Shown here: positions 33,612 to 46,616 of the stretch, one piece after another
Position numbering within the stretch: the first letter of the stretch is position 1
Layout: every line of letters starts with the position of its first letter
Assembly: GCF_025273675.1 (NCBI RefSeq)
Contig: NZ_CP045809.1
Location: forward strand, 2,914,001 to 2,978,000
Length of the DNA stretch: 64,000 nt
Source of the DNA: Gordonia pseudamarae
GTDB lineage: Bacteria; Actinomycetota; Actinomycetes; Mycobacteriales; Mycobacteriaceae
Direction: 5' to 3'
The notes under the pieces: generated by a model
What the model saw: only the letters and a program-made list of their open reading frames with translations
The model's database searches: none
Told to the model about the DNA's origin: nothing
Made by a program: the position numbers and the translations under genes

Positions 33612-34308
33612 CCGGACGCTCCTGGGACAAATCCCCGACCCCCTCCGGCAGAACCGGCCCCGATCGCCGGAGCCGGTTGACCGTCCACCAGATCGCCAGC
33701 CCCACCACGATCGTCACCCCGATGGACAACATCAGAGTGGCGCCGAGCTGGGCGCCGGCGAAGTAGCCGACGAGTGAGATGGTGGTGCCCCAGGAGACCA
33801 CACCGATGACGTCGGCGATCACGAAGTTGGCGGTCCGCATCCGCACGATACCCGCCACCGGCGGCATCAGCGTACGCACGAAGCCGAACCAGCGCCCGGT
33901 CGCGACTGCGACCATCCCCCGCTCGTTCACCCGATTCTGCGCCCTGACCCAGCGTTCACCGCCGAATCGGCGGCCCGCCGTCGACGACATGATGCGGGGT
34001 CCGCTGACCCGGCCGATCCAATAGCCGGTGAGATCGCCGGCGAACGCCGCCACGCACAGGGAGACCACGAGCCACCCGATGTTGGTGGGCCCGACGGCGG
34101 CCGCGACGCCCGCCGCCAGCACTATCCCCGACGACGGCAGGATGAAACCCATCACCAGCGTCGCTGTTTCGACGTAGACAATGGCGCAAGCGATCAGGTA
34201 CACCGCCCACGACGGCACGTCGGCGATGATGCCTTCGAGCCAATCCGCTATCCCTGACACGTCATTCACGGTAGCGCGTACGATCGCGGTCACACCAACC
34301 GGTTTCAT
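33601..34308 (-). CDS. DedA-family membrane protein
   Basis: 235 residues. The DedA/SNARE-associated domain includes the re-entrant membrane segment VETATLVMGFILPSSGIVLAAG, GDLTGYWIGRVSG and the conserved arginine stretch NERGMVAVATGRWFGFVRTLMPPVAG, followed by two C-terminal helices. DedA proteins translocate lipid carriers such as undecaprenyl phosphate or phospholipids across the inner membrane. The start could be a few codons downstream, since the first 15 residues lack support. It converges with the livF-like gene and overlaps its 3' end. Confidence 0.9.
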   Translation of the reverse strand: MKPVGVTAIVRATVNDVSGIADWLEGIIADVPSWAVYLIACAIVYVETATLVMGFILPSSGIVLAAGVAAAVGPTNIGWLVVSLCVAAFAGDLTGYWIGRVSGPRIMSSTAGRRFGGERWVRAQNRVNERGMVAVATGRWFGFVRTLMPPVAGIVRMRTANFVIADVIGVVSWGTTISLVGYFAGAQLGATLMLSIGVTIVVGLAIWWTVNRLRRSGPVLPEGVGDLSQERPVSR

Positions 34309-34337
34309 ACATCAGGATCGACACCGCGACCTGGCCC

Positions 34338-34385
34338 GTCACAGATCTGGGTCGTCACAGATCTGGGTCGTCACAGATCTGCGGC
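34338..34385. repeat. 16-bp tandem repeat x3 across the FGE stop codon
   Basis: gtcacagatctgggtc at 34338 and 34354 and gtcacagatctgcggc at 34370. The FGE stop (34373-34371) lies in the rightmost unit; the other two copies lie in the 3' untranslated region. Confidence 0.92.
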
Positions 34386-35279
34386 GCACCGGAACCCGAG
34401 ATGCCCGGTGGCCGAATCGTCGGACTGAGCCGAACGCGCCGCCGGACGGTAGCGCCTGCAGTACTCGGGCGCACACAGAAACGATCCACCCTTGGTCACC
34501 CGCATCACCCGGGGCGAGGTGGTGGGTGCCAGCAGGTCCGGGCGTCCACCGGCATCGACGATCGGACCGTCGGCCACAGGATGGCGCGGCACAAACACGT
34601 CGACGACCCGCTCCCAGACGTTGCCGATCATGTCGTACAGACCGAAACCGTTGGCCGGATACGTGCCGACCGGCGACGTCGACCCCCAGCCCTCGTTGAG
34701 ATAGGGAAATCGACCCTGCCAGGTGTTGGCCATCGCGCGGCCACCCGGCCGCAGCTCCGCACCCCAGGCGTACTCGGTGCTGCGCCCACCCCATGCCGCG
34801 TACTCCCACTCGGCCTCGGTGGGCAGACGCCGGCCCGCCCACCGGGCATAGGCCTGCGCGTCGCGATAGGCGATCTGCACCACCGGGTGCCCGGGCAGAT
34901 CGTCGACGCCGCTGCCCGGGCCCCGCGGCGAACGCCAGCACGCACCCGGCACCCACCGCCACCATCGGCTCCAGTCGCCCAGGTCGACGGGACCGTCCGT
35001 CGGGGTGAACACCAGTGCGCCGGGCACCAGCTGTGCCCGATCGGCGCCGGGAAAATCCTCGGGGTCGATGGGTTCCTCGGCAACGGTCCGGTAACCCGTC
35101 TCGGCCACGAACCGCGCGAACCGGGCGTTGGTCACGGGGTGTCGTTCGATGGCGAACGGCGCGACCCGGCGATCGTGCCGGGGCCGTTCCTCCGGATAGT
35201 GCCTGTCCGACCCCATCCCGAACACGCCGCCGGGCAGCGGCACCAGCTCGGACAGTGGGACCACCTGCGTCGACGGCAC
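34371..35279 (-). CDS. Formylglycine-generating enzyme (sulfatase-activating)
   Basis: 302 residues of the FGE-sulfatase (SUMF1/EgtB-like) fold: LVPLPGGVFGMGSDRHYPEERP, HPVTNARFARFVAETGYRT, VVQIAYRDAQAYARWAGRRLPTEAEWEYAA-type core and DMIGNVWER. GGSFLCAPEYCRRYRPAAR near the C-terminus holds the two copper-binding cysteines in the CxxxxC spacing that defines true aerobic FGE, as in Streptomyces and M. tuberculosis Rv0712. It oxidises a sulfatase cysteine (CxPxR) to formylglycine using O2. No sulfatase gene is in the window. The stop codon lies in a tandem repeat. Monocistronic, divergent from the PAP2 gene. Confidence 0.93.
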   Translation of the reverse strand: MPSTQVVPLSELVPLPGGVFGMGSDRHYPEERPRHDRRVAPFAIERHPVTNARFARFVAETGYRTVAEEPIDPEDFPGADRAQLVPGALVFTPTDGPVDLGDWSRWWRWVPGACWRSPRGPGSGVDDLPGHPVVQIAYRDAQAYARWAGRRLPTEAEWEYAAWGGRSTEYAWGAELRPGGRAMANTWQGRFPYLNEGWGSTSPVGTYPANGFGLYDMIGNVWERVVDVFVPRHPVADGPIVDAGGRPDLLAPTTSPRVMRVTKGGSFLCAPEYCRRYRPAARSAQSDDSATGHLGFRCAADL

Positions 35280-35518
35280 CCGTCCAGACTAGGGCGTGTC
35301 GCCCGGCAGGTGCACGCCGTGTGCGGTGCGGGCGGCGCCGACTACCCTTGCGCCGACTATCCTTCAATGTCGGGAATCACCGGCCACCCGCCGGAGTCCC
35401 CAGCAATACCCCCAAGCAATACCCACTGAAGCAATGCCCATTGGGGCGATCACCCGCCGCGGCCGCACGCCGCGCCGATGCGGTGCCCCGCACGGCAGTG
35501 ACCCGAGAAGGGATCCCG

Positions 35519-36460
35519 ATGCGTTACGACCCCCCGCACCCCCACGACGTGGAGAACGGGTCGATGCGCGCCTGTATCCGGTGGGGTGTGCTGCTGGTGG
35601 TCGCCGTATCCGTGTGCGCGGGCACCTACTACCTGATGGTGCGCACCCAACGCGGCCAGACGATCGAGGACTACGCACTGGCCGGCGCCGATCAGATCGG
35701 CAGCAACGCCCGGCTGCGGGCCGGTGACTTCCTCTCCCAGATGTCGATCGGGTCGTTGATCATCACCACGATCGTCGTCACCGCCATCGCCCTGCTGCGC
35801 GGGCGTCCCCTGCTCGCGCTCGCCGGTGCCGCCATCGTCGTGGGTGGTCAGGTCGTGGCCCAGCCGCTCAAATCGGAACTGACCCGGCCCGGTCTGCTCA
35901 CGGCGACCGGAGCACCCGATCACAACAGCTTCCCCAGTGGGCACAGCGCCATCGCCGCCAGCATCGTGTGCGCGCTACTGCTGGTGGTGCCCTACCGGCT
36001 GCGCGGCATCGTAGGAATCGCAGGGGTGATCGGGGCCACCGCGATCAGCACCTACACCGTCGTCGCCAAATGGCACCGGTTCTCCGACACGGTCGGCGCC
36101 AACATGGTCGCGGTGGCCGTCGCGTGTGTGGTGCTGATCGTCTTCACCGCCTGCGGCGCGATCCGGCTGCAGGTGGTCGCCCCCGGCGACGGCAACACGG
36201 TCCTGCGCAACACCGCGCTCGCGGCACTCGCCACCGGTGCGATCGCCGTATTCGCGGCCGGGGTGCTGGTGATCTACGACGGATGGAACCGGACACCACT
36301 GGACTGGGTGTCCTCGGACAGGTTCCTGCTGGGCTCGCAGCTGCTCGCCGCCGCCACGACTGTGCTGGCGCTGCTGGCGTTCTGGGCGACGCTGTATCGC
36401 CTCGACCTCGCGCCGCGCCGGCGAGTAGCACTGGGTGGAAAGGCCGTGTTGCGGGTCTGA
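35519..36460 (+). CDS. PAP2-superfamily membrane phosphatase
   Basis: 313 residues from an ATG preceded by gagaaggga. About six helices. PAP2 motifs: KSELTRP (motif 1), NSFPSGHSAIAAS (motif 2, catalytic histidine) and KWHRFSDTVGA (motif 3, histidine and aspartate). In motif 3 the arginine of the classic SRxxxxxHxxxD is not at its usual place, as in the WHRxSD subgroup. It probably dephosphorylates lipid phosphates (phosphatidate or polyprenyl pyrophosphates). 68 bp upstream of the epimerase and possibly cotranscribed with it. Confidence 0.85.
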   Translation: MRYDPPHPHDVENGSMRACIRWGVLLVVAVSVCAGTYYLMVRTQRGQTIEDYALAGADQIGSNARLRAGDFLSQMSIGSLIITTIVVTAIALLRGRPLLALAGAAIVVGGQVVAQPLKSELTRPGLLTATGAPDHNSFPSGHSAIAASIVCALLLVVPYRLRGIVGIAGVIGATAISTYTVVAKWHRFSDTVGANMVAVAVACVVLIVFTACGAIRLQVVAPGDGNTVLRNTALAALATGAIAVFAAGVLVIYDGWNRTPLDWVSSDRFLLGSQLLAAATTVLALLAFWATLYRLDLAPRRRVALGGKAVLRV

Positions 36461-36528
36461 GCGCCCCGATAGGGTGGTCAGCGACAGCCGTCCCGGCCCG
36501 GGACGACGCAGCGAAGTAGGAGAACTGT

Positions 36529-37647
36529 ATGGCACCGACCGGCATCCGTGTCCTCGTCACCGGCGCGTGTGGACTAGTGGGGAAGGCGACGGTCGCCACG
36601 CTGCGCTCGCGGGGCCACCATGTGACCGCCACCGACCTCGACACCCCGGCGGGCCGCAAGACGATCAGGCAACTCTCCGCCGACACCTACGACGCGCCGG
36701 GCACCCTGGCCGTCGAATGGGTGAACCTGACCGATGCCGATGCCGTCAACGCGCTGGTCACCCGCACCGCACCCGACGCGATCGTGCACCTGGCCGCCGT
36801 CATTCCGCCGTTCTGCTACGAGAACCGCGAACTCGCCCGGGCCGTCAACGTCGGCGGCACCCGCAACCTGGTCGAGGCGGCCACCGGTGTGGCCGATCCC
36901 CCGCGCTTCGTGCAGACATCGAGCATCGCGGTCTACGGTCCGCGCAATCCGTACGCCGGGCGCGGCATGCTGCGCCCCGACACCCCGATCGCGCCGGGCG
37001 ACCTGTACGGCGGGCACAAGGCCGAAGCGGACACGATCGTGCGCAACTCGGGACTGGAATGGGTGATCCTGCGGCTGGGCGGTGTGCTGCCCGACAGCCT
37101 GCTGACCGCCAACCCCCGGCTCGCCGAACTCGACGCGGTGCTGCCCAATGACGGCCATGTGCAGTCGGTGGCGGCCTCGGACGTGGCGACCGCGTTCGCC
37201 AACGCCGTCACCACCACCCAGACGCGCCGGGAGTATCTGATCGGCGGCGACGACACGCACCGGCATGTGCAGGGCCCGCTGGTGAAGGCCGCCGGTGATT
37301 CGCTGGGCATCGGCGGCGCGATGGGCAGCCACGGTCGTCCGGGCGATCCCGCCGACGACACGGCCTGGTTCGCCACCGACTGGATGGACTGCACCGAGTC
37401 CCAGCGGGTACTGGAGTTTCAGAACACCACCTTCGGTGAACTGATGGCCCGGGGCAGACTGGGCGGCGCCAAGCGTCTGGCGATGACCGCGAGCACCCCG
37501 ATCATCCGGGCGGTGCTCAAGCACCGCTCACCCTACCGTGGCAAACCCGGACGCTACGCGGACCCGTGGACACTGATCCGATCCACCTGGGGTGACCCCG
37601 GACCCGACCCGGAAAGCCTTGCCGCACTGAAATCCCCGCCGCAGTAG
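36529..37647 (+). CDS. Extended SDR: NAD-dependent epimerase/dehydratase family
   Basis: 372 residues. The N-terminal Rossmann motif is VTGACGLVGKA (GxxGxxG), then HLAAVIPPF, NVGGTRNLVEAA, TSSIAVYG (serine) and YGGHKAEAD (YxxxK catalytic pair). It resembles actinobacterial nucleotide-sugar epimerases and hopanoid-linked oxidoreductases; the substrate is not evident. The start is supported by aggagaac upstream. The TAG stop is in the first unit of a 17-bp tandem array. It converges on tesB. Confidence 0.85.
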   Translation: MAPTGIRVLVTGACGLVGKATVATLRSRGHHVTATDLDTPAGRKTIRQLSADTYDAPGTLAVEWVNLTDADAVNALVTRTAPDAIVHLAAVIPPFCYENRELARAVNVGGTRNLVEAATGVADPPRFVQTSSIAVYGPRNPYAGRGMLRPDTPIAPGDLYGGHKAEADTIVRNSGLEWVILRLGGVLPDSLLTANPRLAELDAVLPNDGHVQSVAASDVATAFANAVTTTQTRREYLIGGDDTHRHVQGPLVKAAGDSLGIGGAMGSHGRPGDPADDTAWFATDWMDCTESQRVLEFQNTTFGELMARGRLGGAKRLAMTASTPIIRAVLKHRSPYRGKPGRYADPWTLIRSTWGDPGPDPESLAALKSPPQ

Positions 37648-37708
37648 TATCCCTGTCGCAGTAGTATCCCTGTCGCGCTAGCATCCCTGTCGCAGTAGTA
37701 TCCCTGTC
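37641..37708. repeat. 17-bp tandem repeat x4 across the epimerase stop codon
   Basis: gcagtagtatccctgtc at 37641, 37658 and 37692, with a variant gcgctagcatccctgtc at 37675. The first unit contains the TAG stop of the SDR gene (37645-37647). The array fills most of the gap before tesB ends, and no separate terminator hairpin is seen there. Confidence 0.95.
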
Positions 37709-37728
37709 GCGGCAGCGGATCGGCGTCG

Positions 37729-38610
37729 TCAGGACTTGCGCGGGAAGTGCCGGACCAATGCCTCCTGCGTCACCGAGGCCACCAGTGCGCCCTCCCGCGT
37801 CCAGAAGCGGCCCGAACCCAGTCCCCTGCCGCCGGCCGCGACCGGGGATTCGGTGGCGTACAACAGCCAGTCGTCGAACCGGAACGCGCGATGGAACCAC
37901 ATCGAATGGTTGACGGTGGCGGCGAACAATCTGTCGAATCCCCACGAGAGGCCGTGCGTGGTGATGATCGAGTCGAGCACCGTGGTGTCGGAGGCGTAGC
38001 ACATCGCCGCCACATGCAGGACCGGATCGTCGGGCAGCGGACCGTCGGTCCTCATCCACACCCGATTGTGGTCGAGGCTGCGTCCGGCGGTGTGCAGCTT
38101 CCAGCTCGGGTCGTTGGCGAAGCGCACGTCGATCGGGTGCAGGGCGTCGACGAAGGTCGTGATCTTGTCCTCATAGCCTGCGAACTGCTCGCCCATCGTC
38201 GGCAGTTCGTCCGGGTGCGGCGCCTGCGGGATGTCCACCGCATGCTCGAGGCCCGCCAGCGTGTCCTGGAACGCGACCAGCACCGTGAACAGTTCCTCAT
38301 CGTCCTGCACGGCGGTGACCTGCCGGTTGGCGAACGACTTGCCGTCGCGGAAACGCTGCACGTGATACTCAATCGGCTTGTGCACATCGCCGCCACGGAT
38401 GAAGTGGGCGTGCAGGGCGTGTACCGGCGGTGCGCCGCGGGTCAGCGACCGTGCGGCGGCCACCGCCGATTGCGACAGCATCTGCCCGCCGAAGGTCCGC
38501 GGGGTACTCACCCGGGGCGGATTCCGGCCGATGAACAGATCGTCGCCCCGACGCTCCAGATCGAGGATCGACAGCAATTGCCCAAGGTCGTCGGACTGCT
38601 CCACTGACAT
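37729..38610 (-). CDS. tesB: Acyl-CoA thioesterase II
   Basis: 293 residues with a double hotdog fold: FIGRNPPRVSTPRTFGGQMLSQS-type N-terminal hotdog, HALHAHFIRGGDVHKPIEYHV, then the second hotdog with RSLDHNRVWMRT, VLHVAAMCYASDTTVLDS (catalytic aspartate), HSMWFHRAFRFDDWLLYATESP and GRGLGSGRFWTREGALVASVTQEALVR. It hydrolyses acyl-CoA thioesters to free acids and CoA. The neighbouring pyk-tesB order is the same as M. tuberculosis pykA-tesB1. A 78-bp gap separates it from pyk upstream on the same strand. Confidence 0.96.
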   Translation of the reverse strand: MSVEQSDDLGQLLSILDLERRGDDLFIGRNPPRVSTPRTFGGQMLSQSAVAAARSLTRGAPPVHALHAHFIRGGDVHKPIEYHVQRFRDGKSFANRQVTAVQDDEELFTVLVAFQDTLAGLEHAVDIPQAPHPDELPTMGEQFAGYEDKITTFVDALHPIDVRFANDPSWKLHTAGRSLDHNRVWMRTDGPLPDDPVLHVAAMCYASDTTVLDSIITTHGLSWGFDRLFAATVNHSMWFHRAFRFDDWLLYATESPVAAGGRGLGSGRFWTREGALVASVTQEALVRHFPRKS

Positions 38611-38672
38611 GCCGTCAGCCTATCGGCGAACAGGGACAGCACGGGTCACCAGGGTCGAACCCACCGCAACAA

Positions 38673-38700
38673 CTCAGTGGTCCTTGACTCAGTGGTCCTT
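38673..38700. repeat. 15-bp duplication across the pyk stop codon
   Basis: ctcagtggtccttga (38673-38687) is followed by ctcagtggtcctt (38688-38700). On the coding strand the pyk stop TGA (38691-38689) lies in the first copy met and the second copy follows in the 3' untranslated region. Confidence 0.85.
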
Positions 38701-40116
38701 CTCGCCGATCTTGTGGACATGGATCATGTTGGTGGAGCCGACCGTCCCCGGCGGAGCGCCCGCCACCACGACCACCACGTCGCCGTCCTTGAGGCGGCCG
38801 ATCCGCATCAGTTGCATGTCGACCTCCTCGACCATCTTGTCGGTGTTCTCCACATGATTGACGATGAACGTCTCGGTGCCCCAGCTCAGGGCGAGCTGGC
38901 TACGGACCGCCTGCAACGGGGTGAACGCAAGCAGCGGCAGTCGCGAATGCAGCCGGGCCAGACGCCGGACGGTGTCACCGGACTGGGTGAACGCGACGAG
39001 CGCCTTCACCTCCAGACGTTCGCCGATGTCGCGGGCGGCGAACGAGATCACGCCCCGCTTGGTGCGCGGCACGTGTGAGAGCGGCGGCACTTCGCGCGAA
39101 CCACCCTCGACGGCCTTGGCGATCCTGTCCATCGTGGCCACCGCCTCCACCGGCCACTTGCCCACCGACGTCTCACCGGACAGCATCACCGCGTCGGCGC
39201 CGTCGAGTACCGCGTTGGCCACATCCGAGGCCTCGGCGCGGGTCGGGCGTGAGTTCTCGATCATCGAATCGAGCATCTGGGTGGCCACGATCACCGGCTT
39301 GGCGTTCTCACGGGCCATCTGGATGGCCCGCTTCTGCACCAGCGGGACCTCCTCCAGCGGCAACTCGACGCCGAGATCGCCGCGGGCGACCATGATCGCG
39401 TCGAACGCCAGGACCACCGCCTCCAGGTTGTCGATGGCCTCGGGCTTCTCCAGCTTGGCGATCACCGGCACCCGGCGGCCCACCCGGTCCATCACGTCGT
39501 GGACCAGCTCGATGTCGGACGGGCTGCGCACGAACGAGAGGGCGACCATGTCGACGCCCAGTTGCAGTGCGAACTCCAGGTCGGCGATGTCCTTCTCCGA
39601 CAGCGCCGGCACCGACACGTTCATGCCGGGCAGCGAGATGCCTTTGTTGTTGCTGACCGGGCCACCCTCGGTGACCGTACAGATCACGTCGTTTCCGTCG
39701 ATACCGGCCACGATCAGCCCCACCTTGCCGTCGTCGACGAGGAGCCGGTCCCCGACCACGGCGTCGCGTGCGAGTCCCTTGTAGGTGGTGGAGACCCGGT
39801 CATGGGTGCCGTCAACGTCCTCGACGGTGATCCGGACCTGTTCGCCGTTCTCCCACACGGTCTTTCCGTCGCAGCCGTCGAATCGGCCCAGGCGGATCTT
39901 GGGTCCCTGCAGGTCGGCCAGGATGCCGACCGCCTTCTCGGTGATGTCGGTGGCCCTGCGGATACGCGCGTACATCTGCGCGTGGTCCTCGTGCCTGCCG
40001 TGACTCATGTTGAGCCGGGCCACATCCATGCCGGCCCGCACCAGGTCCACAATCCGTTCGTCGGAGTCGGTGGCCGGCCCCATCGTGCAGACAATTTTCG
40101 TTCGTCGCATCGTCAC
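38689..40116 (-). CDS. pyk: Pyruvate kinase
   Basis: 475 residues. The barrel begins RRTKIVCTMGPATDSDE; substrate and metal motifs are NMSHGRHEDH, LADLQGPKIRLG, VIAKLEKPEAIDNL (catalytic lysine), MVARGDLGVELPLEEVP and ATQMLDSMIENSRPTRAEASDVANAVLDG. The C-terminal domain (LEVKALVAFTQSGDTVRRLARLH) is the allosteric domain. It makes pyruvate and ATP from phosphoenolpyruvate and ADP. The protein ends MIHVHKIGEKDH. The start may be the second methionine (two codons in). The stop codon region is duplicated. Confidence 0.97.
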   Translation of the reverse strand: MTMRRTKIVCTMGPATDSDERIVDLVRAGMDVARLNMSHGRHEDHAQMYARIRRATDITEKAVGILADLQGPKIRLGRFDGCDGKTVWENGEQVRITVEDVDGTHDRVSTTYKGLARDAVVGDRLLVDDGKVGLIVAGIDGNDVICTVTEGGPVSNNKGISLPGMNVSVPALSEKDIADLEFALQLGVDMVALSFVRSPSDIELVHDVMDRVGRRVPVIAKLEKPEAIDNLEAVVLAFDAIMVARGDLGVELPLEEVPLVQKRAIQMARENAKPVIVATQMLDSMIENSRPTRAEASDVANAVLDGADAVMLSGETSVGKWPVEAVATMDRIAKAVEGGSREVPPLSHVPRTKRGVISFAARDIGERLEVKALVAFTQSGDTVRRLARLHSRLPLLAFTPLQAVRSQLALSWGTETFIVNHVENTDKMVEEVDMQLMRIGRLKDGDVVVVVAGAPPGTVGSTNMIHVHKIGEKDH

Positions 40117-40228
40117 CTTGGCTACCTTAGTCCCGTCGGATGGGCATCTCCACGCGATCGCATCGCCGCGGCCGCAGTCGCCCGGAGGATTCAGCTGTTG
40201 TTCATCCGCACGCCGTCACCGGACCCCG

Positions 40229-41726
40229 CTATCGCACGCTCAGCGGCAGCGCGGCGGGTTTCACCGGCGACGGGAGGTCGGAGGCGCCCATCAGAAACCG
40301 GTCCACCGCACGAGCCGTCGAGCGTCCCTCGGCGATCGCCCACACCACGAGCGAGGCGCCCCGGTGCGCGTCTCCGCACACGAATACGCCGGGTGCGTCG
40401 GTCTGCCAGTCGCTGCCGCACGAGAGGGCGCCACGCCGGTTGGGCGCCACCCCGAGCCCGGCGAGCAGCGGACCCTTCTCCACGCCCTCGAATCCGATCG
40501 CGAACAATGCCAACTCACAAGGGATCTCGAACTCCTCGCCCACCGGGGTGATCGATCTGCTGCCGTCGGCGTCGCGGGTGACGGCAACCTCGGCCAGCAC
40601 CATCGTGGTCACCTTGCCGTCGGCGTCGCCGGTGAACCGCTGCACCGCGACCTGATACTTGCGCTCGCCACCCTCCGCGTGTGCCGACGAGGTTCGCATC
40701 ACCAACGGCCACGTGGGCCACGGCGAGCGCGAATCATCGCGGTCGAGGGGCAGTGCGGGGTTGTAGTCCAGTTGCACCACCGATGCGGCGCCCTGCCGGT
40801 GCGCGGTGCCCAGGCAGTCGGCTCCGGTGTCGCCGCCGCCGATGATCACCACATGCCTGCCGGCCGCCGAGATCGGGCTCGGGCCATCGCCCTCGCATTC
40901 GCGGTTGGCCGGTACCAGATGTTCCATCGCCAGATGGACACCGTCCAGCTCACGTCCGGGCACCGGGTTGTCGCGGGCGGCCATCGCACCGATCGCCAGC
41001 ACCACCGCATCGTGCCCACCACGCAGGTCGTCGACCGAGATATCCGTTCCCACATCACAATTGACGACAAACGTGGTGCCTTCGGCCTCCATCTGCGCCA
41101 CCCGGCGGTCGATGTCGGACTTCGGCAGCTTGTATTCGGGGATGCCGTACCGCAGCAACCCGCCGATCCGGTCGTCGCGTTCGTACACGGTCACCTCGTG
41201 ACCGGCCCGGGTCAGCTGTTGCGCCACGGCCAGACCGGCCGGGCCGGAACCGACCACCGCCACCGTCCGGCCGGTGAGGGCCGCGGGCGGTTCCGGGCGG
41301 ATGAAGCCGTCGTCCCACGACCGGTGCGCGATGGTCTTCTCGATGCGTTTGATGGTGACGCTGCCACCGGTGGCCGGCTCCGAGATCGACAGCACGCACG
41401 CCGCCTCGCACGGCGCCGGACACACCATGCCGGTGAACTCGGGAAAGTTGTTGGTGGCGTGCAGCCGGGCACTGGCCGCATCCCACCGGCCGCGGCGCAC
41501 CAGATCATTCCATTCGGGAATCAGGTTACCCAGTGGGCATCCCGCACTTCCCGAATGGCAGAACGGAATTCCGCAATCCATACAACGCCGCGCCTGGTCG
41601 GAGACATCGGTCAACTCCAATGCCGGATCGGCCGGGTGCGCGTACACGTCGCCCCAGTCGTGGATCCGCTGATCCGCCGGCCGGTACCCGGCCTCGTGCT
41701 TGGCAACTTCGAGAAATCCGCGCGGA

Positions 41727-41734
<8 letters not shown>
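40229..41734 (-). CDS. gltD: Glutamate synthase small subunit
   Basis: 501 residues from GTG ([10 protein letters not shown]), with ggagg seven bases upstream and matching the MADP.GFL start of homologs; an ATG 33 bases earlier has less support. Iron-sulfur cysteines are in [21 protein letters not shown] and [15 protein letters not shown]-binding [15 protein letters not shown] and NADPH-binding [13 protein letters not shown] follow, and the final FAD segment is [21 protein letters not shown]. It passes electrons from NADPH to GltB. It overlaps the gltB stop by 8 bp. A 112-bp gap precedes pyk. Confidence 0.96.
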
Positions 41735-46298
<4,564 letters not shown>

Positions 46299-46616
46299 CG
46301 AGACCTCCACACTCGAGCGCGTCGGCGACGCACCGTGTCGCCGACGCCGATATGTACCGGCATCCTCTGGACAACACTGTCCGGTGGAGCATGAGCACCA
46401 CTCGCCAACCACAAGAGGGTATGTGAGGGCTGGTCAAATACCGTGGTCGAGTAGCGTTCTCAACTCTAACCCAATGTCGGCCGATGCGTCGGTCGCTTCG
46501 GGTGTGAACCACACGACGCCGCCCCGTCGCCGCAGGTCCGGCGGGAGAACCCCGAAACCCGCCACACCGCCATCTCACGTGGCTTCGGGACTCATCGGCC
46601 GACGCCTCGTCGCACC
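46299..46616. other. Gene-less region between lgt and gltB
   Basis: 318 bp without a convincing frame. Next to gltB it holds the leader hairpin annotated separately and a short ggaca-acac-tgtcc dyad (about 46376). Farther out lies an AT-richer patch (about 46425-46475; on the minus strand ggttagagttgagaac and ggtatttgacc) that probably contains the gltB promoter, though no well-spaced -35/-10 pair is evident. The part nearest lgt shows nothing recognisable. Confidence 0.5.
46319..46347 (-). promoter_or_regulatory. Leader hairpin directly before gltB
   Basis: GCGTCGGCGAC (46319-46329), loop gcaccgt, GTCGCCGACGC (46337-46347): an 11-bp perfect stem ending about 20 bases before the gltB ATG, adjacent to its ribosome-binding site. 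It could be an operator dyad, an attenuator or a translational control element. Confidence 0.55.

Noticed and set aside
35015..35518. Upstream extension of the PAP2 frame
   Set aside because: Antisense to the FGE gene, Arg/Pro-rich; the ATG at 35519 has a good ribosome-binding site and fits the family.
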